Part shown: piece after piece, positions 1 through 6,770 of the stretch | Numbering within the stretch: the stretch's first letter is position 1 | Layout: each line of letters opens with the position of its first letter | Assembly (NCBI GenBank): GCA_021443405.1 | Contig: JABUUA010000019.1 | Location: 1-12,696 of the forward strand | From: Bacteroidaceae bacterium | Lineage (GTDB): Bacteria > Bacteroidota > Bacteroidia > Bacteroidales > Bacteroidaceae | Direction of reading: 5' to 3' | DNA length: 12,696 nt | Made by a program: the position numbers and the translations under genes | Notes under the pieces: generated by a model | What the model saw: only the letters and a program-made list of their open reading frames with translations | The model's database searches: none | Told to the model about the DNA's origin: nothing

Positions 1-740
1 CGCAAAACATACTGCACGGGGAAACGGAAATCGTTCATGTTACGGTCGCGATGGATAGGTACATTCTCTAAGTAGTCGAGCAGAGCCGGACCTTCGTACC
101 ATGGCGTACGCTCGCTTTTCTCTACTACGTTGTCGCCCTCTTTTGCACTCAAGGGGAAGCAAACAACATCCTCGATACCGAGTTTGTGAGCCAAAGCGAT
201 GTATTCGCTCGCAATTTTGTCAAAGGTGTCTTTGTCAAAGTCAATAAGATCCATCTTGTTAACAGCCAACACGATGTGCTTGATGCCGAGAAGCGAGACT
301 AAGAAGGTGTGACGGCGAGTTTGCGTAATAACCCCTGTACGACAATCAACCAAGATGATGGCAAGATTGGCCGTCGAACCGCCAGTAATCATGTTACGAG
401 TATATTGCTCATGACCCGGAGTGTCAGCTATAATAAACTTACGGGCATTGGTCGAGAAGTAGCGATAAGCTACATCAATGGTGATACCTTCCTCGCGCTC
501 AGCCTTCAGACCGTCGAGCAGCAGGGCGTAGTCAATCTGTCCGGCGCCGGCGTTGCCCACGCGCTTTGAGTCGCGCTCCAGGGCCGACAGTTGATCCTCG
601 TAGAGTTTCTTGCTGTCGAAGAGCAGACGGCCGATGAGCGTGCTCTTGCCGTCGTCCACGCTACCGGCGGTCAGCAAGCGCAGCAGGTCTTTCTTCTCGT
701 CTTGATCGAGATATGCTTTGATGTCTATGTTATTGTCCAT
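1..740 (-). CDS. cysN: Sulfate adenylyltransferase large (GTPase) subunit CysN, 3' end cut off by the window
   Basis: GTP-hydrolysing subunit of the heterodimeric ATP sulfurylase; with CysD it makes adenosine 5'-phosphosulfate (APS) from ATP and sulfate in the cytoplasm. Reading from the ATG at 740-738, the first 246 residues are visible and show a full translation-factor-type G domain: Walker A GSVDDGKST at about 26-34, a switch region EREEGITID at 81-89, DTPGHE at 106-111, NKMD at 161-164 and SAK at 198-200. The usual protein is about 470-480 aa, so the rest of the G domain and the beta-barrel domains lie beyond position 1. The start begins 28 bp after the cysD stop, so it is the last visible gene of a cysC-cysD-cysN operon. 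APS kinase is a separate gene here, so a CysN-CysC fusion is unlikely, though the C-terminus cannot be seen. Confidence 0.96.
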   Translation of the reverse strand, partial: MDNNIDIKAYLDQDEKKDLLRLLTAGSVDDGKSTLIGRLLFDSKKLYEDQLSALERDSKRVGNAGAGQIDYALLLDGLKAEREEGITIDVAYRYFSTNARKFIIADTPGHEQYTRNMITGGSTANLAIILVDCRTGVITQTRRHTFLVSLLGIKHIVLAVNKMDLIDFDKDTFDKIASEYIALAHKLGIEDVVCFPLSAKEGDNVVEKSERTPWYEGPALLDYLENVPIHRDRNMNDFRFPVQYVL

Positions 741-768
741 AACGATTTCTGTTTTCGGGATTTCAAGA

Positions 769-1674
769 TTAGAAATAACCTTCACGTTTCTTCTGCTCCA
801 TAGAAGCCTCCTGGTCGAAGTCAATCACACGGGTTGTGCGCTCGCTCTTGGTCGTGGTCATCATCTCCTCCACGATTTCCTCGATGGTGGTGGCGTTGCT
901 CTCCACGGCTCCGGTGAGCGGCCAGCAGCCGAGAGTGCGGAAGCGGACCATGCGGTTCTGAATCTTGGGAACCAATTCCTTCGGCAGACGCTCATCGTCG
1001 GCCATAATCAGATTGCCGTCGATTTCCACACAGGGACGCTCCTTGGCATAATACAGCGGGACGATGGGGATGTTCTCCAGGCGGATGTACTGCCAGATGT
1101 CCAGTTCCGTCCAGTTGCTCAGGGGGAAGACGCGAATGCTCTCACCCTTGTGAACGCGGCTGTTGTAGATGTCCCAGAGCTCTGGGCGCTGGTTCTTGGG
1201 GTCCCACTGATTGAATTGGTCGCGGAACGAGAAGATTCGCTCCTTGGCGCGCGACTTTTCCTCGTCGCGGCGAGCTCCGCCAAAGGCGGCGTCGAACTTA
1301 TGTTTGCTGAGGGCGTCGAGCAAAGCCTTGGTCTTCATCAAGTCGGTGTGCACCTTGCTGCCGTGGGTGAAAGGTCCCACGCCGGCCTTGAAGGCTTCTT
1401 CGTTCGACTCCACAATCAGATTCCAACCAAATTCCTTGGCGTAGTTGTCACGGAACTCTATCATCTCGCGGAACTTCCAGCGAGAGTCGATGTGCATGAG
1501 GGGGAAGGGCACTTTGCCCGGAGCAAAGGCTTTCTCGGCCAGCCGCACCATCACGGAGCTGTCCTTACCGATGCTGTACAGCATGACAGGATTCTCAAAC
1601 TCGGCGGCCACCTCACGAATGATGTGAATGCTCTCGGCTTCAAGCTCCTGCAGATGCGAAAGATTGTATTCCAT
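769..1674 (-). CDS. cysD: Sulfate adenylyltransferase small (catalytic) subunit CysD
   Basis: Catalytic ATP pyrophosphatase subunit of ATP sulfurylase: it adenylates sulfate to APS, driven by GTP hydrolysis in CysN. The 301-aa protein is normal length. It has the PP-loop SIGKDSS at residues 34-40, the family block HIDSRWKFREM at about 61-71, a basic region GGARRDEEKSRAKER in the middle, and the conserved C-terminal stretch ending KKREGYF. Other family members I recall have HVDT-x-WKF at the central block; the S-R pair here is a mild variation. It starts 16 bp after the cysC stop and is followed by cysN after 28 bp, so the three are probably one transcript. I see no Shine-Dalgarno sequence before the ATG, which is usual in Bacteroidetes. 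Confidence 0.97.
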   Translation of the reverse strand: MEYNLSHLQELEAESIHIIREVAAEFENPVMLYSIGKDSSVMVRLAEKAFAPGKVPFPLMHIDSRWKFREMIEFRDNYAKEFGWNLIVESNEEAFKAGVGPFTHGSKVHTDLMKTKALLDALSKHKFDAAFGGARRDEEKSRAKERIFSFRDQFNQWDPKNQRPELWDIYNSRVHKGESIRVFPLSNWTELDIWQYIRLENIPIVPLYYAKERPCVEIDGNLIMADDERLPKELVPKIQNRMVRFRTLGCWPLTGAVESNATTIEEIVEEMMTTTKSERTTRVIDFDQEASMEQKKREGYF

Positions 1675-1690
1675 AGTGTGTTTGTTGTAA

Positions 1691-2281
1691 TTATTTCTTG
1701 CTAACTATCAAGTCCACCACCTTGCCCACACTCTCTTCGAGCGGCAGGCGGCTGGTGTCGATGCTCAGGGCAGGATGCTCGGGTGCTTCGAAAGGAGCGC
1801 TGATGCCCGTGAAGTTCTTCACCTCTCCCTTACGGGCTCGGGCATAGAGGCCTTTGACGTCGCGGCGCTCACACTCCTCGATGGGCGTGCTCACGAACAC
1901 TTCGCAGAAATCTTCGTCACCGATAATCCGACGGGCCAAATCGCGCACATCGCGGGTGGGGCTTACAAAGCACGCCAAGGTGACAATGCCCGTATCCACA
2001 AAAAGTTTGCTAATCTCCGCAATGCGGCGGATGTTCTCCAATCGGTCTTCGGCCGAGAATCCTAAGTTGGAATTGATGCCGGCACGGATGTTGTCGCCAT
2101 CGAGGATGCGGCACAAGATACCGCGCTTATGCAACTCCCTCTCCACACCCAGGGCCACCGTGCTCTTGCCGCTACCGCTCAACCCGGTGAACCACACAAC
2201 AACACCGCGCTGCTGGAGCAACTGCTCCTTGTCCTGCCGCGTCATCATCCGGTCGTAGATGGGGTAAATGTGTTCTGCCAT
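1691..2281 (-). CDS. cysC: Adenylylsulfate (APS) kinase CysC
   Basis: Phosphorylates APS at the 3' position to give PAPS, the donor for sulfonation or, through PAPS reductase, for sulfite. From the ATG at 2281-2279 the protein is 196 aa, normal for the family. Visible motifs are Walker A GLSGSGKS at 33-40, DGDNIR at 61-66, the FVSPTR loop at 105-110 and the signature KGLYARARKGEVKNFTG at 143-159, followed by the EAPE block at about 165-168. The frame stays open for 97 codons upstream, but that part has no family similarity and a perfect Bacteroidetes -7 box lies at 2309-2316, inside it. The start at 2281 therefore fits a short leader of about 20 nt. First gene of the cysC-cysD-cysN operon and divergent from the permease. 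Confidence 0.97.
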   Translation of the reverse strand: MAEHIYPIYDRMMTRQDKEQLLQQRGVVVWFTGLSGSGKSTVALGVERELHKRGILCRILDGDNIRAGINSNLGFSAEDRLENIRRIAEISKLFVDTGIVTLACFVSPTRDVRDLARRIIGDEDFCEVFVSTPIEECERRDVKGLYARARKGEVKNFTGISAPFEAPEHPALSIDTSRLPLEESVGKVVDLIVSKK

Positions 2282-2308
2282 ATTTTCAGACGGTTTGTAA
2301 TTAAGGTA

Positions 2309-2316
2309 CAAAGATA
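2309..2316 (-). promoter_or_regulatory. Bacteroidetes -7 box for the cysC-cysD-cysN operon
   Basis: On the minus strand the sequence reads TATCTTTG, a perfect match to the Bacteroidetes TAnnTTTG box. About 20 bp further upstream is a TTG (plus-strand 2337-2339) that can serve as the weak -33 element. The cysC ATG follows 27 bp downstream. The box overlaps one arm of a short inverted repeat, TTTGTA (2294-2299) and TACAAA (2307-2312) with a 7-bp spacer, which could be an operator; that role is inference. Confidence 0.7.
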
Positions 2317-2413
2317 CGCGAAAAAAACGAGCCACGCAAGCGCGCCCGCAAACAATTATAACAACGCAGGCAGAAAATCGGGAGCTTCTGGCTGGACATT
2401 CAAATATTTTTCG

Positions 2414-2421
2414 TAACTTCG
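2414..2421 (+). promoter_or_regulatory. Possible -7 box for the SLC13 permease
   Basis: The sequence TAACTTCG matches 7 of 8 positions of TAnnTTTG and lies 28 bp before the permease ATG at 2450. The -33 region (around 2391-2394, GCTG) matches poorly, so the promoter would be weak or activator-dependent. The two divergent promoters share a 168-bp intergenic region (2282-2449), which would allow joint control by sulfur status; no regulator gene is visible. Confidence 0.4.
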
Positions 2422-2449
2422 GCGGACTTTTTATATAAATTAAACACTT

Positions 2450-4015
2450 ATGAATTTCGAAAGCCTGTATGTCTGCGGCATAGTGATATTGATGCTCGCC
2501 GCCCTCATCTCGGACAAAATGCGCCCCGGACTCGTTCTGTTTTCTGCAGTGACGCTGCTCCTCTGCGCCCACATCATCTCGCCCAAAGAAGCCATCGAAG
2601 GTTTCAGCAACAAGGGAATGATTACCGTCTCCCTACTCTATCTTGTCAGCGAAGGAGTCCGTAAGAGCGGTATCTTGGAGCGAATCATCTACCGACTCCT
2701 CCCCACGCACAACGTCACCGTGAAACGAGGCAACCTGCGTTTCCTTCCCGTGGTGTCTTTCCTCTCTGCGTTCCTCAACAACACGCCCGTCGTGGTTATC
2801 TTCGCCCCCATGATTAAGAACTGGGCCAAGAAGATGAACCTTCCCCCTACAAAATTTCTGATTCCACTGAGTTACGCAACCATTCTCGGTGGCATCTGCA
2901 CCCTGATTGGAACGAGCACCAACCTCGTGGTGGACGGTCTCGTGCAAGACTCCGGCTACCGCGGCATGCACATGTTCGAACTGGGTAAAGTGGGCGTATT
3001 CATCTGCCTTGCCGGTCTCTTCTATCTGGTGATGATTGCGCCGCACCTCCTGCCCGACTACCGAAAGGGTGACAGTGAGTTCGACGAGCAAGCCACCCCC
3101 GAGGGACAAGTGCGACTGGAAGTGATGTTGAGCACGCGATTTCCGGGTCTCGGCAAATCGCTACGCGAGTTCGACTTCTATCGTCACTACGGAGCCAACG
3201 TTCTGGGCATCAGCCGTGCAGGACAAGTGCTATCGGGCGACTACATGAACACACGACTGTGCAAGGAAGACACGCTCATCGTGGATGCCGACGACAAATT
3301 CCTGCCGGCGTGGAAGGACAGCCGTGTGTTCCTCATGATTAACCGCGTGGGAGAGATTGAGCCGCCCATGGGCACAAAGAAACGTTGGATTGCCTTGGTG
3401 CTCGTCCTGCTCATGATTATAGGCGCCACCGTGGGCGAACAGATTCCTACATGGTTCCCCGACCTCAATCTGAAGGTGCAGCTCGATATGTTCTTCTTTG
3501 CCTGCGTCACCACTGTATTCATGGCGTGGACCGGCATGTTCTCACAGCGCAAATACACAAAGTTCATCTCGTGGGACGTGCTCATCACCATTGCCTGTGC
3601 CTTTGGCATCAGCAAGGGCATGCTCAACTCCGGCTTTGCCGATTTCATTGCAGGCTACATCATCGACCTCGCGGCATTCGCCAAGCAAAGTGCGGGCGGC
3701 ATGTACATCATGTTGGCGGCCATCTACATCATCACGAACTTGTTCACCGAGCTTATTACCAACAACGCCGCGGCGGCTCTCGCTTTCCCGCTGGCACTGA
3801 GTGTGGCACAGCAACTTGGCATCGACCCGACCCCCTTCTTTATCTGCATCTGCTTCGCAGCCAGCGCCTCGTTCAGCACGCCCATCGGTTACCAGACAAA
3901 TCTGATTGTGCAAGGCGTCGGCGGTTACAAGTTCACCGATTTTGCCAAGGTGGGTCTGCCCATGAACATCATCGTGTTCCTGCTCAGCGTCTTCCTCATC
4001 CCACTATTCTATTAA
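2450..4015 (+). CDS. SLC13/DASS-family permease with TrkA-C domain, probable sulfate transporter
   Basis: A polytopic inner-membrane permease of 521 aa, probably cotransporting sulfate with Na+ or H+. Hydrophobic segments fill residues about 4-45, 50-70, 95-122, 137-165, 180-200, and then 312-330, 343-363, 376-405, 415-455, 460-490 and 500-520. The internal repeat typical of the family is clear: LNNTPVV (109-115) and TSTNLVV (155-161) in the first half, TNNAAAA (437-443) and STPIGYQTN (476-484) in the second; such N/T/S-rich hairpins bind substrate and ions in SLC13 proteins. Between the halves, residues about 215-290 form a soluble TrkA-C (RCK-C) type domain. The family also carries dicarboxylates, but the location divergent from cysC-cysD-cysN argues for sulfate. 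Substrate is inferred from context only. Confidence 0.88.
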   Translation: MNFESLYVCGIVILMLAALISDKMRPGLVLFSAVTLLLCAHIISPKEAIEGFSNKGMITVSLLYLVSEGVRKSGILERIIYRLLPTHNVTVKRGNLRFLPVVSFLSAFLNNTPVVVIFAPMIKNWAKKMNLPPTKFLIPLSYATILGGICTLIGTSTNLVVDGLVQDSGYRGMHMFELGKVGVFICLAGLFYLVMIAPHLLPDYRKGDSEFDEQATPEGQVRLEVMLSTRFPGLGKSLREFDFYRHYGANVLGISRAGQVLSGDYMNTRLCKEDTLIVDADDKFLPAWKDSRVFLMINRVGEIEPPMGTKKRWIALVLVLLMIIGATVGEQIPTWFPDLNLKVQLDMFFFACVTTVFMAWTGMFSQRKYTKFISWDVLITIACAFGISKGMLNSGFADFIAGYIIDLAAFAKQSAGGMYIMLAAIYIITNLFTELITNNAAAALAFPLALSVAQQLGIDPTPFFICICFAASASFSTPIGYQTNLIVQGVGGYKFTDFAKVGLPMNIIVFLLSVFLIPLFY

Positions 4016-4023
4016 GGGAGAGA

Positions 4024-4039
4024 CTGAAGTCAGCTTCAG
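4024..4039 (+). repeat. Small hairpin just after the permease stop
   Basis: CTGAAG (4024-4029) and CTTCAG (4034-4039) form a perfect 6-bp inverted repeat with a TCAG loop, starting 9 bp after the permease stop codon. No T-tract follows, so alone it is not a convincing terminator; it may protect the mRNA 3' end or be chance. Confidence 0.4.
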
Positions 4040-4051
4040 AAACATTTACGC

Positions 4052-4122
4052 ACAAATAACACCAACAACTTCCGTTTACTGTTGTAGTATTACAATATTC
4101 GGGAGTTGTTGGTGTTATTTGT
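4052..4122. terminator. Long near-perfect hairpin, probable bidirectional terminator between convergent genes
   Basis: Arms 4052-4073 and 4101-4122 are inverted repeats matching at 21 of 22 positions. The 27-nt loop holds a second hairpin, TTGTA (4082-4086) and TACAA (4091-4095) around GTAT. The outer ends of the arms are A/T-rich (AAATAA and TTATTT) and the inner part holds the ACCAACAAC core, so a transcript from either side would form a stem ending in a fairly U-rich stretch. It lies between the permease (plus) and the DUF4270 operon (minus), where a two-way terminator is expected. A 22-bp stem is unusually long for that job; a mobile hairpin repeat is the alternative. Confidence 0.6.
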
Positions 4123-4236
4123 ACATAGAGAATGTATAACAAACCTTTTTTTCCATTTACAACACTCATTTGAGTTGGTATACTTTATTCCGAAAATTCC
4201 CATCCTCACCTTGTAACCTTTTATCAATAAAAGATA

Positions 4237-4265
4237 CGCCCCACCAATTTGGGTTGGTTGGGGCG
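4237..4265 (-). terminator. Rho-independent terminator of the GT5-like/DUF4270 operon
   Basis: Arms 4237-4247 (CGCCCCACCAA) and 4254-4265 (TTGGTTGGGGCG) pair over 11 bp with one bulged base (4258) and a 6-nt loop. On the minus strand the GC-rich base is followed by GTATCTTTTATT, a U-rich tail. It lies 48 bp after the DUF4270 stop. Stem, tail and orientation all fit an intrinsic terminator for the minus-strand operon. Confidence 0.75.
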
Positions 4266-4313
4266 CTGGTGGTTATAAAACCTCTGAGTAGGAAGCAAGC
4301 GGGTCGCGGGGAT

Positions 4314-5756
4314 TTATTTCCCGTAGAACTTGCTGTAGATGACTTGCAAATCTATCTTATCGGAACCACCCACGAGACGCACGCTGCTCAGCGAGAGGTC
4401 GTGGTTAACGCTCGTCTCTATGGTGTTTCCACTATTGTCCTGCGTGGTGGTCACGCTGACAGGAATCAGCAGCACCTTGTTCCAGTCGGGGTTTTGCTTG
4501 GCCCATTCGTCCTCGCTGATGCTGGCAGCGCGGGCTTCCACTTGCTTCTCGTGACGGCAGTAAGAAAGGAGGCGACCGATGTTTTGGAAAGCATAGGTAT
4601 TATACACCGAGTTGAACGAGGTGGTGTAACTGGTGCGACCGTCCGACACGCGATTTTTGCGGAAGAACGCTTGAGCGTCTTTCTTGCGAACCATCAGCAG
4701 TGATTTGGGAATGCCCAACTGCCCGTCCACCTGCTCTCCGTTGTAACGGGTGAGGGTGATGGAAGCGAGACTCACGCTGTCGGCGCAGTGACTGCCAGCA
4801 AAGACGTCGTCCACGGGTAGTGTCATCTCGGTGCAGATGCCGGCGGGCGTCTTCAGATAAGTGCACGAAGGCGTATGGACGAGTTGCTCCAGCTTATTGC
4901 GGTCGCTGTTGAAGTGCGTGCTTTGGATGACTTCAGGCGTGGCGGCGAAGCGGGCAACACCAGTGAAAACGGAGTCCTTGGCCTCGTTGGAATAACGGAA
5001 ATAAACATTCACCGTGCCCACATAGACATTGAGCATTGTGCCCTCGCCAGCGTTGGTGGTGAAATAGAGACCCGGCAATACATTGCGGATGAAGTGGTAA
5101 GAGTCCTTGAAGTTTGTGGGGTCTTGGTAATATTGTTCCAGAATGTTCTGACCGAAATCCTTGTCCAGCATGACGCGAAGGTTGTGGCTGTGCGTGCTGC
5201 TCGTCAGGTCGCTCTCGCTAAGATTGTAGTCGAGCGGCGTGAACACACGCGAAGCCAGCAACTTGCCAGTGGAAAACTGCTTCAGGTCCACGTCGGTGTA
5301 GTAAGTGCTGTCCTCGCTGAACAAGTTGGTTTTGCTCATTTCATAGACACAGACTTTCATGGGGTTGTCGCCCGTTCCGTGGTAGGAATCGAAGTAGAGG
5401 CGCACTTCGGCCGAATCGCACTGCACCACGCCGCGGGTCTCTTCACCGTCCACGTCGCCCACCATCAGCTGGCGTGCGGGTAGGACGTAATCTTCGAGTG
5501 TGGCGAACTGAGCGGCAAATTCGGCATTCAGTTCCGTATCGGTCTCGGGGTCGATGATACGGCCCAAGTAGCTAGTTGTGCTGTTGGCAACCACGGAGTC
5601 GAGCAATGTCGAACAAGTGGTGGCCTGATAAACGGCTATCGAGTTGCTGATACTTTCCGTTTCGGGAAAGATACCCAGCGAGTTAGTGCTGTCGTCGCAG
5701 GCCGTAAGGGCCAGCAAGGCGGCGAGGATGCTTACGTGAAGATGGATATGTTTCAC
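4314..5756 (-). CDS. DUF4270-family lipoprotein of unknown function
   Basis: A 480-aa Bacteroidetes-specific protein. The N-terminus is a lipoprotein signal: positively charged start, hydrophobic run at 8-17, and lipobox LTAC with the acylated cysteine at residue 20. The acidic residues right after it (CDDS) resemble surface-export signals described for Bacteroidetes lipoproteins, so exposure on the cell surface is possible. The rest looks like a soluble, beta-rich exported domain with no catalytic motif I recognise. Family assignment rests on general sequence character and on its place beside the GT5-like gene, an arrangement I recall from other Bacteroidales. The start is GTG (5756-5754): an in-frame TAA lies a few codons upstream and no ATG lies between. 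It begins 28 bp after the GT5-like stop, so both are probably one operon. Function is unknown. Confidence 0.8.
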   Translation of the reverse strand: MKHIHLHVSILAALLALTACDDSTNSLGIFPETESISNSIAVYQATTCSTLLDSVVANSTTSYLGRIIDPETDTELNAEFAAQFATLEDYVLPARQLMVGDVDGEETRGVVQCDSAEVRLYFDSYHGTGDNPMKVCVYEMSKTNLFSEDSTYYTDVDLKQFSTGKLLASRVFTPLDYNLSESDLTSSTHSHNLRVMLDKDFGQNILEQYYQDPTNFKDSYHFIRNVLPGLYFTTNAGEGTMLNVYVGTVNVYFRYSNEAKDSVFTGVARFAATPEVIQSTHFNSDRNKLEQLVHTPSCTYLKTPAGICTEMTLPVDDVFAGSHCADSVSLASITLTRYNGEQVDGQLGIPKSLLMVRKKDAQAFFRKNRVSDGRTSYTTSFNSVYNTYAFQNIGRLLSYCRHEKQVEARAASISEDEWAKQNPDWNKVLLIPVSVTTTQDNSGNTIETSVNHDLSLSSVRLVGGSDKIDLQVIYSKFYGK

Positions 5757-5784
5757 TAATCGTACTTCGTTAGAAGTTAATTAC

Positions 5785-6594
5785 TTATTTATCTTGACTC
5801 CAGACTTCGTCGAAGAGCGTGAGAAAATCTTCTTGTTCGGCGGGGCCGATCAGAATGGGCATACCTTTCGCCTGGGCAAATTCAAGCAGTTCGGCGTCGG
5901 GGGTCGCGCTGGCGAAGTGAACGCCGTCGGCATGTTTCAGGGCGAAAAGCTCCAATTGGTGCGGAGTGAGATCGGTGCCGAACTCTTGGAAAGTTTCGGC
6001 GCCGGTGTTCTTGAAGGCAATGATTTTGTCGAAGTTAGGACCGGTGGATTGAGTGAGTCCGTTGTCCGCCACGGTGTAAACCACACGGCAGTCGCGGAAC
6101 GACGGTTCCTCTCGGTAAGCCGTCTTCAAGTAAGCCGGCACCATGCTGGAAGCCCAGCCTTGGCAGTGAATGACCTCGGGCGCCCAGCGCAGGCGCTTGA
6201 CGGTCTCCAGCACTCCGCGAGCGTAGAAAACGGCCCGCTCCACGTTGTCCTTGTATTCCACGCCATTGGCGTCGCGCTCGGCCAGTCGTTTGCCGAAAAA
6301 GTCCTCGTTGTCAATAAAATAGACCTGCATGCGAGTGCCGACGATGGAGGCAACCTTAATGATGAGCGGGTGATCGACATCGTTGACGGCAAGGTTCATG
6401 CCCGACAGACGGATGACTTCGTGCAGTTGGTTGCGACGCTCATTGATGTTGCCCCACTTGGGCATGAATGTGCGAATCTCGCGACCCATATCGATGGCGG
6501 CCAGAGGCAGATTGCGACCCATCGGGGTGTAATCTGAATCGGGCACATAGGGATTGATTTCCTGAGTGATGAAAAGTAGTTTGTTCGCCTTCAT
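5785..6594 (-). CDS. Stand-alone glycogen/starch synthase N-terminal domain (GT5-like), probably degenerate
   Basis: A 269-aa cytoplasmic protein resembling only the first (acceptor-side) Rossmann half of GT5 glycogen synthases, which are usually about 470-490 aa. Recognisable parts are the N-terminal strand LLFITQEINPY (6-16), NLP near 28-30, PKWGNI (45-50), FIDNEDFFGKR (93-103), the helix DNVERAVFYARGVLE (116-130) and the block VIHCQGWASSMVPAYL (141-156). The KTGGL motif that follows the first strand in true synthases is absent (PDSDYTPMG instead), and the usual HAHDWHAG block reads HCQGWASS, so the active-site histidine is missing. The C-terminal nucleotide-sugar domain is absent too. The start at 6594 is preferred to the upstream in-frame start at 6660 because a perfect -7 box lies at 6621-6628. 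Such short proteins are usually annotated glycogen synthase; catalytic activity is doubtful. Confidence 0.82.
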   Translation of the reverse strand: MKANKLLFITQEINPYVPDSDYTPMGRNLPLAAIDMGREIRTFMPKWGNINERRNQLHEVIRLSGMNLAVNDVDHPLIIKVASIVGTRMQVYFIDNEDFFGKRLAERDANGVEYKDNVERAVFYARGVLETVKRLRWAPEVIHCQGWASSMVPAYLKTAYREEPSFRDCRVVYTVADNGLTQSTGPNFDKIIAFKNTGAETFQEFGTDLTPHQLELFALKHADGVHFASATPDAELLEFAQAKGMPILIGPAEQEDFLTLFDEVWSQDK

Positions 6595-6620
6595 CTCGTG
6601 TATGTATATATTATGGACTG

Positions 6621-6628
6621 CAAAGTTA
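6621..6628 (-). promoter_or_regulatory. Bacteroidetes -7 box for the GT5-like/DUF4270 operon
   Basis: The minus strand reads TAACTTTG, a perfect TAnnTTTG match, 26 bp before the ATG at 6594. No clear TTTG is seen at the -33 position. It fixes the translation start downstream of it. Confidence 0.6.
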
Positions 6629-6734
6629 ACAAAAATTCGTGAGATTTCGGGTCTTGGCAAGCCTTTTCCTGCCTTTCGGGAGACTTTTTAAGAAATATTT
6701 CGTCTTTTTCCTTCGGTATGTCAATAATTATGTG

Positions 6735-6742
6735 TTATTTTG
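6735..6742 (+). promoter_or_regulatory. Weak candidate -7 box for the panC-panD-mce operon
   Basis: TTATTTTG matches 7 of 8 positions of TAnnTTTG and lies 28 bp upstream of the panC ATG. There is no TTTG at the -33 position, which instead holds CTTCGG. It is the best candidate in the 176-bp divergent region 6595-6770, but the match could be chance in this T-rich stretch. The same region has three similar tracts starting TTTCG (near 6645, 6674 and 6699), of unknown meaning. Confidence 0.3.
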
Positions 6743-6770
6743 CATGGTTTTATAGAAGAACAACCGACGA

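Noticed and set aside
718..1704. A 328-codon open frame on the plus strand lying opposite all of cysD
   Set aside because: cysD on the other strand has complete family motifs; the open frame is a mirror effect of codon bias and its translation has no recognisable domain.
2282..2572. N-terminal extension of 97 codons in frame with cysC
   Set aside because: It would cover the divergent promoter region and overlap the permease start, and has no APS kinase similarity; the -7 box at 2309-2316 lies inside it.
3385..4059. Plus-strand 224-codon frame inside the permease gene
   Set aside because: Histidine- and arginine-rich out-of-frame translation of a membrane-protein gene, typical of a frame shadow.
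4875..5483. Plus-strand 202-codon frame opposite the DUF4270 gene
   Set aside because: The minus-strand frame has a lipoprotein signal and operon context; the plus frame has no domain, promoter or neighbour support.
5794..6537. Plus-strand 247-codon frame opposite the GT5-like gene
   Set aside because: Antisense shadow; no family motifs, while the minus strand shows clear GT5-like blocks.
6641..6712. Possible riboswitch or structured leader in the divergent panC/GT5-like region
   Set aside because: Three similar TTTCG tracts and short GTCT/AGAC pairing are visible, but no stable stem or known riboswitch core could be built.
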